Source: Rhizobium pisi (lineage in GTDB: Bacteria; Pseudomonadota; Alphaproteobacteria; Rhizobiales; Rhizobiaceae). From it: DNA of 64,000 nucleotides. Below the pieces are notes generated by a model. The model saw only the letters and a program-made list of their open reading frames with translations. It ran no database searches and was not told where the DNA came from. The stretch lies in contig NZ_RJJT01000017.1 in assembly GCF_003938655.1 (NCBI RefSeq), forward strand, positions 1 to 64,000, read 5' to 3'. Positions 8,186 through 16,839 of the stretch are shown here, one piece after another (within the stretch, counting starts at the first letter, position 1; every line of letters starts with the position of its first letter). A program made the translations under genes and the position numbers.

Positions 8186-8455
8186 ATGGCGGGACAAGAT
8201 ACAAGCCACCTCTTGGAGAGGTTTACGATAGTGGGTGATCTCGAGGCAGCCTGCTTTGTACCCTGGATCCGCCGCCACGCAGCCAAGCTTGGGCTCTCGC
8301 CCACCATCGCATATACGAGTTCGAGGCGGATCGAAATCGAGGTCGCCGGGCCGGAGGAGCTGATCGATATGATGGAGATGGGCTGCTCTCTTGGACCCAT
8401 CGAGGTATGGGTCGAGAGGATAGTTCGCACGGCGATCAGCGGTGAAAGGACCTAG
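8186..8455 (+). CDS. Acylphosphatase-like small protein lacking the catalytic Arg and Asn
   Basis: 89 residues from the internal ATG preceded by AGGGAGAGA. The sequence follows the acylphosphatase fold: FTIVGDLEAACFVPWIRRHA aligns with the (F)xVxGxVQGVxFRxFVxxxA loop, and IEIEVAGPEELID with the later strand and helix. The catalytic Arg after Phe is Val (CFVPW), and the Asn of the WVRN region is Tyr/Thr (IAYTSS), so acylphosphate hydrolysis is unlikely. It precedes the Rieske/oxygenase/GST genes by 115 bp and may be a binding or assembly partner. The upstream in-frame IS fragment could yield a fused longer product; I regard this ATG as the native start. Confidence 0.6.
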   Translation: MAGQDTSHLLERFTIVGDLEAACFVPWIRRHAAKLGLSPTIAYTSSRRIEIEVAGPEELIDMMEMGCSLGPIEVWVERIVRTAISGERT

Positions 8456-8570
8456 TACCGGACTCCGGTGCATTTCGGTCGTGCATATTATTTACTCAAT
8501 ATTGCCAATGCGAAAAAATTATGCAAGCCTGATAAGGTTGAGCGGAATTGCCTCGCTGCGGAGGTGAGGC

Positions 8571-9263
8571 GTGCTCGGCAAGCATATGATTTTGTTTAGG
8601 AACTTTGCCATGCCATCCGATCAGGCCGGCTTTTGGGCGCCAGTCGCCTTTTCTCGGGATTTGCCGGCCGGTACCGTCATGCCGGCACGGACGGCAGCCG
8701 GACCAATTGCCCTGTGGCGCAGCGTTTCGGGGCGAATATCGGCATCGGCGGATCGCTGTCCGCATCGTGGCATGCGCTTGTCTCATGGCTTCGTCCGCGG
8801 CGAGACGCTCTCCTGCATCTATCACGGCTGGAGCTACGGACAGGCCGGAAATTGCCTCCGCATTCCGGCCCATCCGGGGCTGACGCCACCAGAAACCATC
8901 CGCGTCGCCACCTTTGACGTCGAGGAAACGGACAGCGTGATCTGGGTGGCCGTGGGCGCGCCTGTTGCGAAACCGCCGACGCTTGAGGGCCTCATTCCCC
9001 TGCGCTCCCTGACAGTGTTTGCCGGCATCGCGGCGATCAAGGCGGCAGCCGGTGCGGAGGCAAACCTTGAAGGTTTGCTTGAATTCGACGCGTTCAACGG
9101 GACCATCTGTTTGTTATTATCCTCGTGGGAAGACGGACAGACGCTGATCCATGTGCTGCTGAAGGGGAACGCCGGTCCCGCGGCGGGCATTAGCGCTTCG
9201 CGAGCCGCTGAGAGTCTGCGCCGCCGAGCTGAGGATCTTCAGAAAAAGGAGATCGCGCAATGA
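8571..9263 (+). CDS. Stand-alone Rieske [2Fe-2S] protein
   Basis: 230 residues from a GTG with a strong GGAGGTGAGG site; an ATG five codons later is the alternative. The Rieske cluster motif is intact: CPH (Cys63, His65) and CIYHGWSYG (Cys82, His85). There is no oxygenase active-site motif. The C-terminal half (about 125-230) resembles no catalytic domain I recognise and ends in a charged helix, RRRAEDLQKKE. Its stop overlaps the ATG of the next gene (ATGA). That gene encodes the mononuclear-iron domain, so this protein probably passes electrons to it, taking the place of the N-terminal domain of normal Rieske oxygenases. Confidence 0.85.
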   Translation: MLGKHMILFRNFAMPSDQAGFWAPVAFSRDLPAGTVMPARTAAGPIALWRSVSGRISASADRCPHRGMRLSHGFVRGETLSCIYHGWSYGQAGNCLRIPAHPGLTPPETIRVATFDVEETDSVIWVAVGAPVAKPPTLEGLIPLRSLTVFAGIAAIKAAAGAEANLEGLLEFDAFNGTICLLLSSWEDGQTLIHVLLKGNAGPAAGISASRAAESLRRRAEDLQKKEIAQ

Positions 9264-10105
9264 CCGTGCAGGCGATGATCGACGAATGGTATCCGGTTGG
9301 GATTTTCAGCCAGCTCGACGGCGCAGGCCGCACGACGGCGCTGATGGGCGAGCCGATCGACGTAGCGTGCGATGCCGATGGCAATGCGAGGGTCACGACC
9401 GGCGACGGCCGTGTACTGCCGGTGCGCATGCGTTACGGTCACGTCTGGTCCTCCCTCGGCGAGCCGAAGAAGGAACTTTTCCCGATTCCCGAGGCCGATC
9501 AGCCCGGCCGCCGCTTCGTGGCTGTCGGCGTGGTCCGGGTGCGCTGCTCGCCGCTGCGTGCGGTCGAGAATTTTCTCGACATCGCCCATTTCCCCTTCGT
9601 CCACACCGATATTCTTGGCGCTGAACCGCACACCGAGGTTCAGAATTACAAGGTTGAGATTCGCGAGGAAGAAGACGAGGTCTGGGCAACGCAGGTAAAA
9701 TTCTACCAGCCGCAGGCCGCCAAGTCGGCAAGCGGCGGAATCACCACCGAATATATGTATCGCGTGCCGGCACCGACCTGCTCTGTACTTTACAAGACCT
9801 GTCCGCCGCGCCCGAACGAATGGGATGTCATCACGCTCTTCGTGCAGCCGCTGGCCGAGGACCTCTGTGACGTCTGGCCATGGATGGCGCTCTTCGACGA
9901 CGAAACCTCGATGACCGACCTCATCCATTTCCAGCAAACGATCTTTCTGCAGGACCGATCCATCCTCGAAAACCAGATCCCGCGGCTCCTGCCGCTCGAC
10001 CCCGGCATGGAAATCCCCACGCGCGCCGACCTGACATCGATCGCCTACCGGCGCTGGCTGAAGCGTCACAATTATACCTACGGTGCACAGCTGGTGGCGC
10101 AATGA
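9260..10105 (+). CDS. Rieske-type oxygenase catalytic subunit without its own Rieske cluster
   Basis: 281 residues. The mononuclear-iron motif NFLDIAHFPFVH (Asp107, His110, His115) and the C-terminal segment FQQTIFLQDRSILENQIP are those of VanA/NdmA-type monooxygenase or demethylase alpha subunits. The first ~95 residues look like a Rieske-fold shell (WYPVGIF ... YGHVW) but have no CxH/CxxH ligands. It therefore needs an external [2Fe-2S] donor, presumably the gene just upstream. A catalytic subunit lacking a cluster plus a separate Rieske and a GST recalls the NdmC/NdmD/NdmE methylxanthine N7-demethylase. The substrate is inferred to be a modified purine from the downstream genes. Confidence 0.85.
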   Translation: MTVQAMIDEWYPVGIFSQLDGAGRTTALMGEPIDVACDADGNARVTTGDGRVLPVRMRYGHVWSSLGEPKKELFPIPEADQPGRRFVAVGVVRVRCSPLRAVENFLDIAHFPFVHTDILGAEPHTEVQNYKVEIREEEDEVWATQVKFYQPQAAKSASGGITTEYMYRVPAPTCSVLYKTCPPRPNEWDVITLFVQPLAEDLCDVWPWMALFDDETSMTDLIHFQQTIFLQDRSILENQIPRLLPLDPGMEIPTRADLTSIAYRRWLKRHNYTYGAQLVAQ

Positions 10106-10761
10106 AACTCTACGACTACATTCTCTCGCCGAGCTGCTACAAGGTTCGCCTAATGGCGGCGCTGACCGGTGTGAAGCTTGACCTGCGCCCGGTGGATTTT
10201 CATCCCGGCGGTGAGCATCGCAGCCCCGAGCTGCTTGCGCTCAACCCGGCAGGTTCCATTCCGATCCTTGAGGATGGCGACCTGATCCTGACCGAATCCT
10301 CGGCGATCCTCGTCTATCTCGCCGCCAAGGCAGCACCCGAATGGCTCGGCAGCGGCAAGGCAAAGGAAGCGGCACGAGTGCAGCAATGGCTGTCATTCTC
10401 CGGCCGGCTGACGGCAAGCCTCGGGGCAGCGCGGCTCCATGAAATGCTGCTGCGGCCGGGCGATATCGGCGCGCTGCAGGCCCAGGGCACCGCCGCCCTT
10501 CGCGAGCTTGAAGCCGGGCTGGTCGAGCAGGGCCTTCGCGGCATGCGCTTCCTCGCCTCCGACCGGCCGACAATTGCTGACATCGCCTGCTTTCCCTATG
10601 CGGCGCTGGCCCCTGACGGCGGCGTCACGCTGGACGCTTATCCTGCGATCCGGCTCTGGTCCCGCGCGTTGCGCGCCCTCGACAAGTTTATCGAGATGCC
10701 AGGCATTCACCGGCTGCACGAATTGAAGCCGGAACCCCAGATCGAAGCGGGCGAGGCGTGA
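10102..10761 (+). CDS. Glutathione S-transferase family protein
   Basis: 219 residues starting at the ATG that overlaps the oxygenase stop (ATGA). The N-terminal thioredoxin-fold domain (about 1-78) begins MKLYDYILSPSCYKVRL and has the glutathione-contact segment ILTESSAILVYLA. The all-helical C-terminal domain includes PTIADIACFPYAALAP. By context it may act like NdmE, the GST-like subunit that joins a Rieske donor to a cluster-less oxygenase, rather than as a detoxifying transferase. That is inference; an ordinary GSH-dependent role is possible. Confidence 0.88.
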   Translation: MKLYDYILSPSCYKVRLMAALTGVKLDLRPVDFHPGGEHRSPELLALNPAGSIPILEDGDLILTESSAILVYLAAKAAPEWLGSGKAKEAARVQQWLSFSGRLTASLGAARLHEMLLRPGDIGALQAQGTAALRELEAGLVEQGLRGMRFLASDRPTIADIACFPYAALAPDGGVTLDAYPAIRLWSRALRALDKFIEMPGIHRLHELKPEPQIEAGEA

Positions 10762-10762
10762 C

Positions 10763-12142
10763 ATGGCTGGATATCTCCTGAAGAATTGCGCAGCCGTGAT
10801 CGTCGATGAAGGCAACGGGCCGGTCGTTCACCGCAATGTCGATCTCCTGACCAGCGGACCGGCGATCGTGGCGATTGGCGGAAATCTCGGGGCGGACGCG
10901 CTGCCTGCCGGCACGATCCTTGAGGATGCTGCCGGCTGGTTCGTCTATCCCGGTCTGGTCAATACCCATCATCACTTCTTCCAGTGCTTCGTGCGCAACC
11001 GCGCCGATCTCGACTGGACGAAGCTCTCGGTGATCGAGTGGCTGGACCGCATCTACCCGATTTTTTCGCAGCTCAACGAGGAGTGCTTTTACCACTCCTC
11101 CGTCACGGCGATGGCCGAGATGGTCAAGCATGGCTGCACCACGGCTTTCGACCATCAGTACAATTTTCCCCGGCACGCTGGAAAGCGGCTGATCGACCGG
11201 CAGTTCGAGGCAGCCGAGCTGCTCGGCATGCGTTTCCACGCCGGCCGTGGCGGCAACACCCTGCCGAAGTCGGAAGGCTCGACCATCCCCGATGAGATGC
11301 TGGAAACGACCGACGAATTTATCGCCGACTGCGCCCGACTGATCGACACCTATCACGATACCAGCCCCTACAGCATGCGGCAGGTCGTGGTTGCGCCCTG
11401 CCAGCCGGTGAACTGCTACCGTGAGACCTTCGTGGAATCGGTGGCACTGGCGCGTGATCGCGGCGTCATGATGCATAGCCACGTGGGCGAAGGCGAAAGT
11501 CCAGTCATTCAGGCTCGCCATGGCATGCGCACGGTCGACTATCTGGAAGAACTCGGCTTTGCCGGACCCGACGCCTTCTATGCCCATTGCTGGGAGTTGA
11601 CCCACGACGAACTCAGGAAGATGGCGGCCAGTGGCACCGGCGTCGCGCATTGCCCGGAACCGGTCTATCTGGTCGGCGCAGAAGTCACCGATATTCCCGC
11701 CATGGCCGCTTTCGGCCTGCGTGTCGGCCTCGGCTGCGACGGCGCTGCTTCCAACGACAATTCCAACCTGATGCACTGCCTGCACTCCGCCTATATGCTG
11801 CAGTGCCTCGTATCCTCCAGCCGTGCCCATCCCGTGCCGCCTCCGGTCGATTTCCTCGGCTACGGCACCACCGGGGGTGCCAGCCTGCTCGGCCGGCGCG
11901 ATATCGGCCGGCTCGCGCCTGGCATGGCCGCTGACCTGTTTGCGATCGACACACGCCGCATGGACTATGTCGGCACGCGGCACGACCCGCTGAGCCTGAT
12001 TGCCCGCGTCGGGATCGGCATGGCGACCGACATGACCATGATCAATGGCCGCATCGTCTGGCAGAAGGGCGAATTCCCCGGGCTCGACGAGGCCAAGCTC
12101 GCTGCCGATGCGGAGGCCGCACTATCCGCCGTGGAATTTTAA
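10763..12142 (+). CDS. 8-oxoguanine deaminase / guanine-deaminase-type amidohydrolase
   Basis: 459 residues of the metal-dependent amidohydrolase superfamily (Atz/Trz-GuaD branch). Metal-site motifs are intact: NTHHHFFQ (His69, His71), HSHVGEGES, HCWELTH and LGCDGAASND. The combination VNTHHHFFQ...RN and GCDGAASND...HCLHSAYMLQ is what I associate with 8-oxoguanine deaminases, which convert 8-oxoguanine to urate and ammonia; guanine or another aminopurine/triazine is the alternative. It starts one base after the GST stop and is followed by a BMP-type importer, the usual partner for purines and nucleosides. Confidence 0.85.
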   Translation: MAGYLLKNCAAVIVDEGNGPVVHRNVDLLTSGPAIVAIGGNLGADALPAGTILEDAAGWFVYPGLVNTHHHFFQCFVRNRADLDWTKLSVIEWLDRIYPIFSQLNEECFYHSSVTAMAEMVKHGCTTAFDHQYNFPRHAGKRLIDRQFEAAELLGMRFHAGRGGNTLPKSEGSTIPDEMLETTDEFIADCARLIDTYHDTSPYSMRQVVVAPCQPVNCYRETFVESVALARDRGVMMHSHVGEGESPVIQARHGMRTVDYLEELGFAGPDAFYAHCWELTHDELRKMAASGTGVAHCPEPVYLVGAEVTDIPAMAAFGLRVGLGCDGAASNDNSNLMHCLHSAYMLQCLVSSSRAHPVPPPVDFLGYGTTGGASLLGRRDIGRLAPGMAADLFAIDTRRMDYVGTRHDPLSLIARVGIGMATDMTMINGRIVWQKGEFPGLDEAKLAADAEAALSAVEF

Positions 12143-12168
12143 AAAAACCAAAAGAGGGAACTGAGACC

Positions 12169-13266
12169 ATGACCAAACTGACCCGCAGAAACCTGATGAC
12201 GGCCGCTGCCGCCACCGGCCTTGCCGGTGTGCTCGGCAGCCGCCTTGCTTTGGCCGCGGACGAGCCGCTCGGCATCACGCTCGTCGTCCCGTCGCCGATT
12301 GGCGATGTCGGCTGGGGGCATGCACTGGCCGCCGGTCTCGAGCCGATCAAGGCTGCTTACGGCGATAAGGTGAAGGTCACCGTGCTTGAGAATATCGCGG
12401 AGGGTCCGGATGCGGACCGCATCATGAACAAGACGGTCGCCGACGGAAACAAGTTCCTGATCGCCGGCTCATTCGGTTATCAGAACGGCGCCCTGCAGAT
12501 CGCCCGCCGCGATCCGAGGGTTACGGTCCTGCATGCTTCCGGCTTCCAGGTTGCTCCGAACTTCTCGCCTTTCGCCGCCAAATATTTCCAGGGCACCTAT
12601 CTGCTCGGCATGGCTGCCGCAGCACTTTCCAAGACCGGCAAGCTCGGCTCTGTGTCCGCTTTCGCCATTCCCGAACTCATCACTTCGATCAACGCCTTCA
12701 CCCTCGGAGCCCAGGCCGTCAAGCCCGATATCGAGGTCTCGGTGGTGTGGGTGAACTCCTGGTTCGACCCGGCCAAGGAGCAGGAAGCCGCCAAAGCCCT
12801 GATCGCGCAGAAGTGTGACGTGATCTTCTCAAACGCCCAGGACACCCCGTCCGTCATCTCGGCCTGCGAGGAAGCCGGCGTCTACGCCTTCAACCTCAAT
12901 TCCTCGATGAAGAAATATGCACCGAAAACCTATCTCGGATGCATCTCGACGGACTGGTCGCCGTTCTTCAAGGCATCGGTCGACGCCCACCTTGCCAGCA
13001 CGTTCAAGGGCGCCAATGCGTTCCTCGGCGTTGCCGACAAGGTCGTCGAAGTGGTCGACTGGAGTGCGGATGTTCCGGCTGACGTGATGACCAAGATCAA
13101 GGAGATCGAGGCAAAGATCGCTGACGGCAGCTTCTCGCCCTTCACCGGGCCGATCATCAAGGCCGACGGCAGCGAAGGTGTCGCATCCGGTGCAACCATG
13201 GCCGACGCCGAGATCATCGCCATGAATTGGCACGTCAAGGGCGTGTCCACGCCACTGCCGAAATAA
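12169..13266 (+). CDS. BMP-family (PnrA-like) ABC transporter substrate-binding protein
   Basis: 365 residues. The N-terminus has a twin-arginine motif (TRRNLM) and a hydrophobic stretch, ending about ALA-AD at residue 29. The mature protein follows the Bmp/PnrA plan: PIGDVGWGHALAAGLEPIK, the GSFGYQ loop, and FQGTYLLGMAAA. Family members bind nucleosides, purines or related heterocycles. AAAGAGGGA lies just upstream of the ATG. It belongs to a four-gene importer following the 8-oxoguanine-deaminase-type gene, so a purine or oxidised/methylated purine is the expected ligand. Confidence 0.9.
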   Translation: MTKLTRRNLMTAAAATGLAGVLGSRLALAADEPLGITLVVPSPIGDVGWGHALAAGLEPIKAAYGDKVKVTVLENIAEGPDADRIMNKTVADGNKFLIAGSFGYQNGALQIARRDPRVTVLHASGFQVAPNFSPFAAKYFQGTYLLGMAAAALSKTGKLGSVSAFAIPELITSINAFTLGAQAVKPDIEVSVVWVNSWFDPAKEQEAAKALIAQKCDVIFSNAQDTPSVISACEEAGVYAFNLNSSMKKYAPKTYLGCISTDWSPFFKASVDAHLASTFKGANAFLGVADKVVEVVDWSADVPADVMTKIKEIEAKIADGSFSPFTGPIIKADGSEGVASGATMADAEIIAMNWHVKGVSTPLPK

Positions 13267-13269
13267 GTC

Positions 13270-14790
13270 ATGACGACCCCGCTCCTGTCGCTGCGCGGCA
13301 TTTCGAAGAGCTACGGCCAGATCCACGCCAATCAGGCCATTGATCTGGACGTGGCTCCGCAATCGATCCATGCGATCCTCGGAGAAAACGGGGCGGGAAA
13401 ATCGACGCTGATGAAGCTGATCTACGGCGTCGAGCAACCGGATGGCGGAGACGTCATCTGGGAAGGAAAACCCTTGCGCCTTGCCTCACCCGCTGAGGCA
13501 AGGCGCAAGGGTATCGGCATGGTCTTCCAGCACTTTTCGCTGTTCGAGACCTTGACCGTCTTGGAGAATATTCGGCTGGTCGTGCCGGGGCGGAAGGCTG
13601 AGCTCAAGGAACGCATTCGGGCTCTTGGACGGGAGTTCGGCCTTGAAGTCGATCCGCTCGCCCATGTGCATGCGCTGTCTGTCGGCGAGCGGCAGCGGGT
13701 GGAGATCATCCGAAGCCTGATGACCGATCCGAAGCTGCTGATCCTCGACGAGCCCACTTCCGTCCTGCCGCCGCAACTGGTGGAGAAGCTCTTCGATACA
13801 CTACGCCGGCTACGCGACGGCGGCGTGTCCATACTGTTGATCTCCCACAAGCTCGAGGAAATCCGGGCAATCTGCGACCGGGCGACGATCCTGCGCGGCG
13901 GGCGGGTGACCGGGGACGTCGACCCGCGCGAACATGATGCCCATGACCTTGCCCGCATGATGATCGGCCGCGACATGCCCGCCCCCATCTCGGCGCTACC
14001 GCTGTCTGGTGGCGAAAAGCGGCTGGAGATCATCGGTCTGGACTATCAGCCCGACGATCCCTTTGCGGTGTCGCTCTCCGGCATCAACCTCGAAGTGCAT
14101 GCCGGTGAAATCCTCGGGATCGCCGGTATTTCGGGAAACGGCCAAAGCGAGCTCGCCACGTTGATTTCGGGCGAGACGGTGCTGGGGCGCGACCAACGCG
14201 ATCGGATCTACATGATGGGGATCGACGTCGGCAGGCTCGATGCCGCCGCGCGACGGACGCTGGGATTTGCCTTCGTGCCGGAAGACCGGCTCGGACGCGG
14301 CGCTGTGCCCGAAATGTCGCTCGTCCTCAACAGCCTGCTGACGGCCCATCCGCTCAAGCTTTTGCGATACGGTCTGGTCGACGGGACGCGAGCCACTGCG
14401 TTCACCCATGATTGTATCCGTCACTACGATGTCCGTACACCCGGCCCGGATGCCGAAGCCGGGACGCTTTCCGGCGGCAATCTACAGAAGTTCATCGTTG
14501 GCCGGGAAATCATGCTGGCACCCAAATTACTGTTCGTGGCGCAACCGACGTGGGGTGTCGATATTGGCGCCGCATCCGCCATCCGCAGCCGCCTGGTCGC
14601 ATTGCGCAATCAGGGGATGGCGATTCTGGTGATTTCCGAGGAGCTGGAAGAACTGTTCGAGCTCTGCGATTGCATCCAGGTACTGTATCACGGCCGGCTC
14701 AGCCCGCCGCTAAAAACGCGGGACACGGAGCCCGAGGAGATCGGCCGATACATGATCGGGGCACAAGCCTCGCCTGAGAAAGTCCAATGA
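13270..14790 (+). CDS. BMP-type ABC transporter ATP-binding protein (double NBD)
   Basis: 506 residues with two nucleotide-binding domains. The first is complete: GENGAGKST, LSVGERQRVEI, LLILDEPTSVLPP. The second has the degenerate Walker A GISGNGQSEL, signature LSGGNLQKFIVGREI and Walker B variant FVAQPTWGVDIG, the form usual in nucleoside/purine importers of this class. It starts three bases after the binding-protein stop and overlaps the next permease by ATGA. A perfect 17-bp inverted repeat lies within codons 68-81. Confidence 0.92.
   Translation: MTTPLLSLRGISKSYGQIHANQAIDLDVAPQSIHAILGENGAGKSTLMKLIYGVEQPDGGDVIWEGKPLRLASPAEARRKGIGMVFQHFSLFETLTVLENIRLVVPGRKAELKERIRALGREFGLEVDPLAHVHALSVGERQRVEIIRSLMTDPKLLILDEPTSVLPPQLVEKLFDTLRRLRDGGVSILLISHKLEEIRAICDRATILRGGRVTGDVDPREHDAHDLARMMIGRDMPAPISALPLSGGEKRLEIIGLDYQPDDPFAVSLSGINLEVHAGEILGIAGISGNGQSELATLISGETVLGRDQRDRIYMMGIDVGRLDAAARRTLGFAFVPEDRLGRGAVPEMSLVLNSLLTAHPLKLLRYGLVDGTRATAFTHDCIRHYDVRTPGPDAEAGTLSGGNLQKFIVGREIMLAPKLLFVAQPTWGVDIGAASAIRSRLVALRNQGMAILVISEELEELFELCDCIQVLYHGRLSPPLKTRDTEPEEIGRYMIGAQASPEKVQ
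13471..13511. repeat. Perfect 17-bp inverted repeat inside the ATPase gene
   Basis: CCCTTGCGCCTTGCCTC, a 7-base loop ACCCGCT, then the exact reverse complement. It is GC-rich and would form a very stable mRNA hairpin about 200 bases into the ATPase reading frame, coding for PLRLASPAEARRKG. Because the binding-protein gene lies just upstream, it could stabilise or attenuate the mRNA. It has no U-tract. Confidence 0.8.
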
Positions 14791-15890
14791 TGAGTGCTTG
14801 GTTCCTTGCTTTCGTTCCCACCCTGGTCCGCCGGGAGCGCGCTTCGCTTGCCGCGACCTTGCTCGCGCCCGTCATGGCGCTTGTCATAGCGATCGCCCTC
14901 AACCTCGGCCTTTACATCTTGATGGGCCGTGACCCCGTCGCGGTCGTCTATGCGATGCTTTTCGAGCCCTTTCTCTCCTGGGCGTCATTTTCGGAAGTGC
15001 TTTTGAAGGCAGGTCCGCTGCTCCTGATCGCCCAGGGACTGGCGATCGGCTTTCGCGCCAAGGTCTTCAACATCGGCGCCGAAGGCCAGTTCATTCTCGG
15101 CGCGATCTTTGCCTCTGCCATTCCGGTCTGGTTTCCTCAGGCAACGGGCCAGTGGATTTGGCCGGCAATGCTGCTGCTCGGCGCCATCGGGGGCGCACTT
15201 TGGGCTTCTCTCACCGCCTTCTGGCGCATGCGCCTCAACGCCAATGAGATCCTCGTTTCGCTGATGCTGAGCCTCGTTGCGGCGCAGCTGTTGAACTACC
15301 TGCTGCTCGGCCCCTGGAAGGATCCGAACGGCTTCAACTTCCCCCAGTCCGTGATGTTCCAATATGATGCGATGGTGCCAACGCTGATTTCCGGCACGCG
15401 CCTCAACGTCTCATTCCTGATTACGCTCGCCTTGTCGGTTGCGGCCTGGGTTTTCATGCAGAAGAGCTTCATCGGCTACAAGCTACAGGTTGGCGGTCTG
15501 GCTCCTCGGGCCGCCGGCTATGCCGGCTTCAAGGAGGATTGGGCAATCTGGCTTTCGCTGCTGATCGGCGGTTTTGCTGCCGGCCTTGCCGGGGCCGCCG
15601 AAGTTGCCGGTCCACTCGGCCAGCTGCAGCGTTCTGTCGCGAGCGGCTATGGCTATGCGGCCATCATCGTCGCCTATCTCGGTGGCTTGAATCCGATCGG
15701 CATCGTGGCCTCGGCGCTGGTCATGGCGGTCATTTACATCGGTGGCGACAATGCCATGGTCTCGGCCAACCTGCCGATCGCCGCTGTCCGGGTCTTCCAG
15801 GGCAGTCTGTTGCTCGCTTACCTGATCGCCGTCGCCTTCGTGCGCTACCGCCTTGAATGGCGCCGCGCCGCCCACCGGAGCCCGTCATGA
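14787..15890 (+). CDS. BMP-type ABC transporter permease, first subunit
   Basis: 367 residues with about eight to ten hydrophobic segments, starting at the ATG overlapping the ATPase stop. The segment GLAIGFRAKVFNIGAEGQFILGA is the hallmark of the RbsC/YufP-like inner-membrane subunits of nucleoside and purine importers. It should form the channel with the next gene, whose ATG overlaps its stop. Confidence 0.9.
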   Translation: MMSAWFLAFVPTLVRRERASLAATLLAPVMALVIAIALNLGLYILMGRDPVAVVYAMLFEPFLSWASFSEVLLKAGPLLLIAQGLAIGFRAKVFNIGAEGQFILGAIFASAIPVWFPQATGQWIWPAMLLLGAIGGALWASLTAFWRMRLNANEILVSLMLSLVAAQLLNYLLLGPWKDPNGFNFPQSVMFQYDAMVPTLISGTRLNVSFLITLALSVAAWVFMQKSFIGYKLQVGGLAPRAAGYAGFKEDWAIWLSLLIGGFAAGLAGAAEVAGPLGQLQRSVASGYGYAAIIVAYLGGLNPIGIVASALVMAVIYIGGDNAMVSANLPIAAVRVFQGSLLLAYLIAVAFVRYRLEWRRAAHRSPS

Positions 15891-16798
15891 ACGCCATCGA
15901 GTTCATTCTTGCCGGCATGCTTGCGGCTGCGACACCGTTTCTTCTTGCGGCCCTTGGCGAACTGGTGGCCGAGCGCGCCGGCGTTCTCAACCTCGGGGTC
16001 GAGGGATTGATGGCCTTCGGCGCCGTGCTCGCCTTCATCGTCGTCTATCAGGGCGGCGGACATCTCCTGGGCTTCGTCGTCGCTGGGCTCGGCAGCGCTG
16101 TCCTTTCCCTGCTCTTCGCCTTCGTCACGCTCGGATTCCGGGCAAATCAGGTGGCAGCGGGCCTTGCCATCGGCATTCTCGGTCAGGGCCTCTCCGCGCT
16201 TTTCGGCAAGACCTATGAAAGCCTCACGGTCAGGGGACTTCCCAAGCTTGCCCTTTCCGGGCTTTCGGAATTGCCGGTTGTCGGCGGCCTCTTCGTCCAG
16301 GACATCGTCGTGTGGATTTCGCTCGCCGCGACTCTCGCTCTCTGGGCCATATTTGCCCACACCAAGCTTGGCCTCATCGTCCGCGCCGTTGGCGAGAACC
16401 CCAAGGCCGCCCACGCCATCGGCTATTCGGTAATCTCAGTCCGCGTCCTCGCCATCGCCTTCGGCGGTGCGATGGCCGGTTTCGCCGGCGCCTATGCGTC
16501 GGTGGTCTATACGCCACTCTGGGCCGATGGAATGATTGCCGGGCGCGGCTGGATCGCCATCGCCCTCGTTGTCTTCGGGACTTGGCTTACCGGCCGGATC
16601 TTCCTCGGAGCCTGCCTCTTCGGGGCGGTCTCGTTGATGGGGCTTGCAGCCCAGGCAACCGGACTGGACGTTCCCTCGCAACTGCTCTCGAGCCTGCCAT
16701 ATCTCGTCACCATCATCGTGCTCGGCATCATCTCTGCGGACCGTCGTCTACTGAAACTGAACGGCGTCGCTTCGCTCGGCGAACCATTCGAGCGATAA
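15887..16798 (+). CDS. BMP-type ABC transporter permease, second subunit
   Basis: 303 residues from the ATG that overlaps the preceding TGA; an earlier in-frame ATG would extend 30 bases into the first permease. It has eight or more membrane segments and the family signature GELVAERAGVLNLGVEGLMAFGA near the N-terminus (YufQ-like). It is the last gene of the operon. With the first permease it should complete the purine/nucleoside-type importer. Confidence 0.9.
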   Translation: MNAIEFILAGMLAAATPFLLAALGELVAERAGVLNLGVEGLMAFGAVLAFIVVYQGGGHLLGFVVAGLGSAVLSLLFAFVTLGFRANQVAAGLAIGILGQGLSALFGKTYESLTVRGLPKLALSGLSELPVVGGLFVQDIVVWISLAATLALWAIFAHTKLGLIVRAVGENPKAAHAIGYSVISVRVLAIAFGGAMAGFAGAYASVVYTPLWADGMIAGRGWIAIALVVFGTWLTGRIFLGACLFGAVSLMGLAAQATGLDVPSQLLSSLPYLVTIIVLGIISADRRLLKLNGVASLGEPFER

Positions 16799-16839
16799 AG
16801 ACACGGGCGCGCTGTGGCACGCCTGCAAGACGCCCCTGG

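Noticed and set aside
10688..11983. A 431-codon minus-strand frame opposite the deaminase gene
   Set aside because: It is the mirror of a GC-rich coding gene whose + strand protein has clear family motifs; its own sequence has none.
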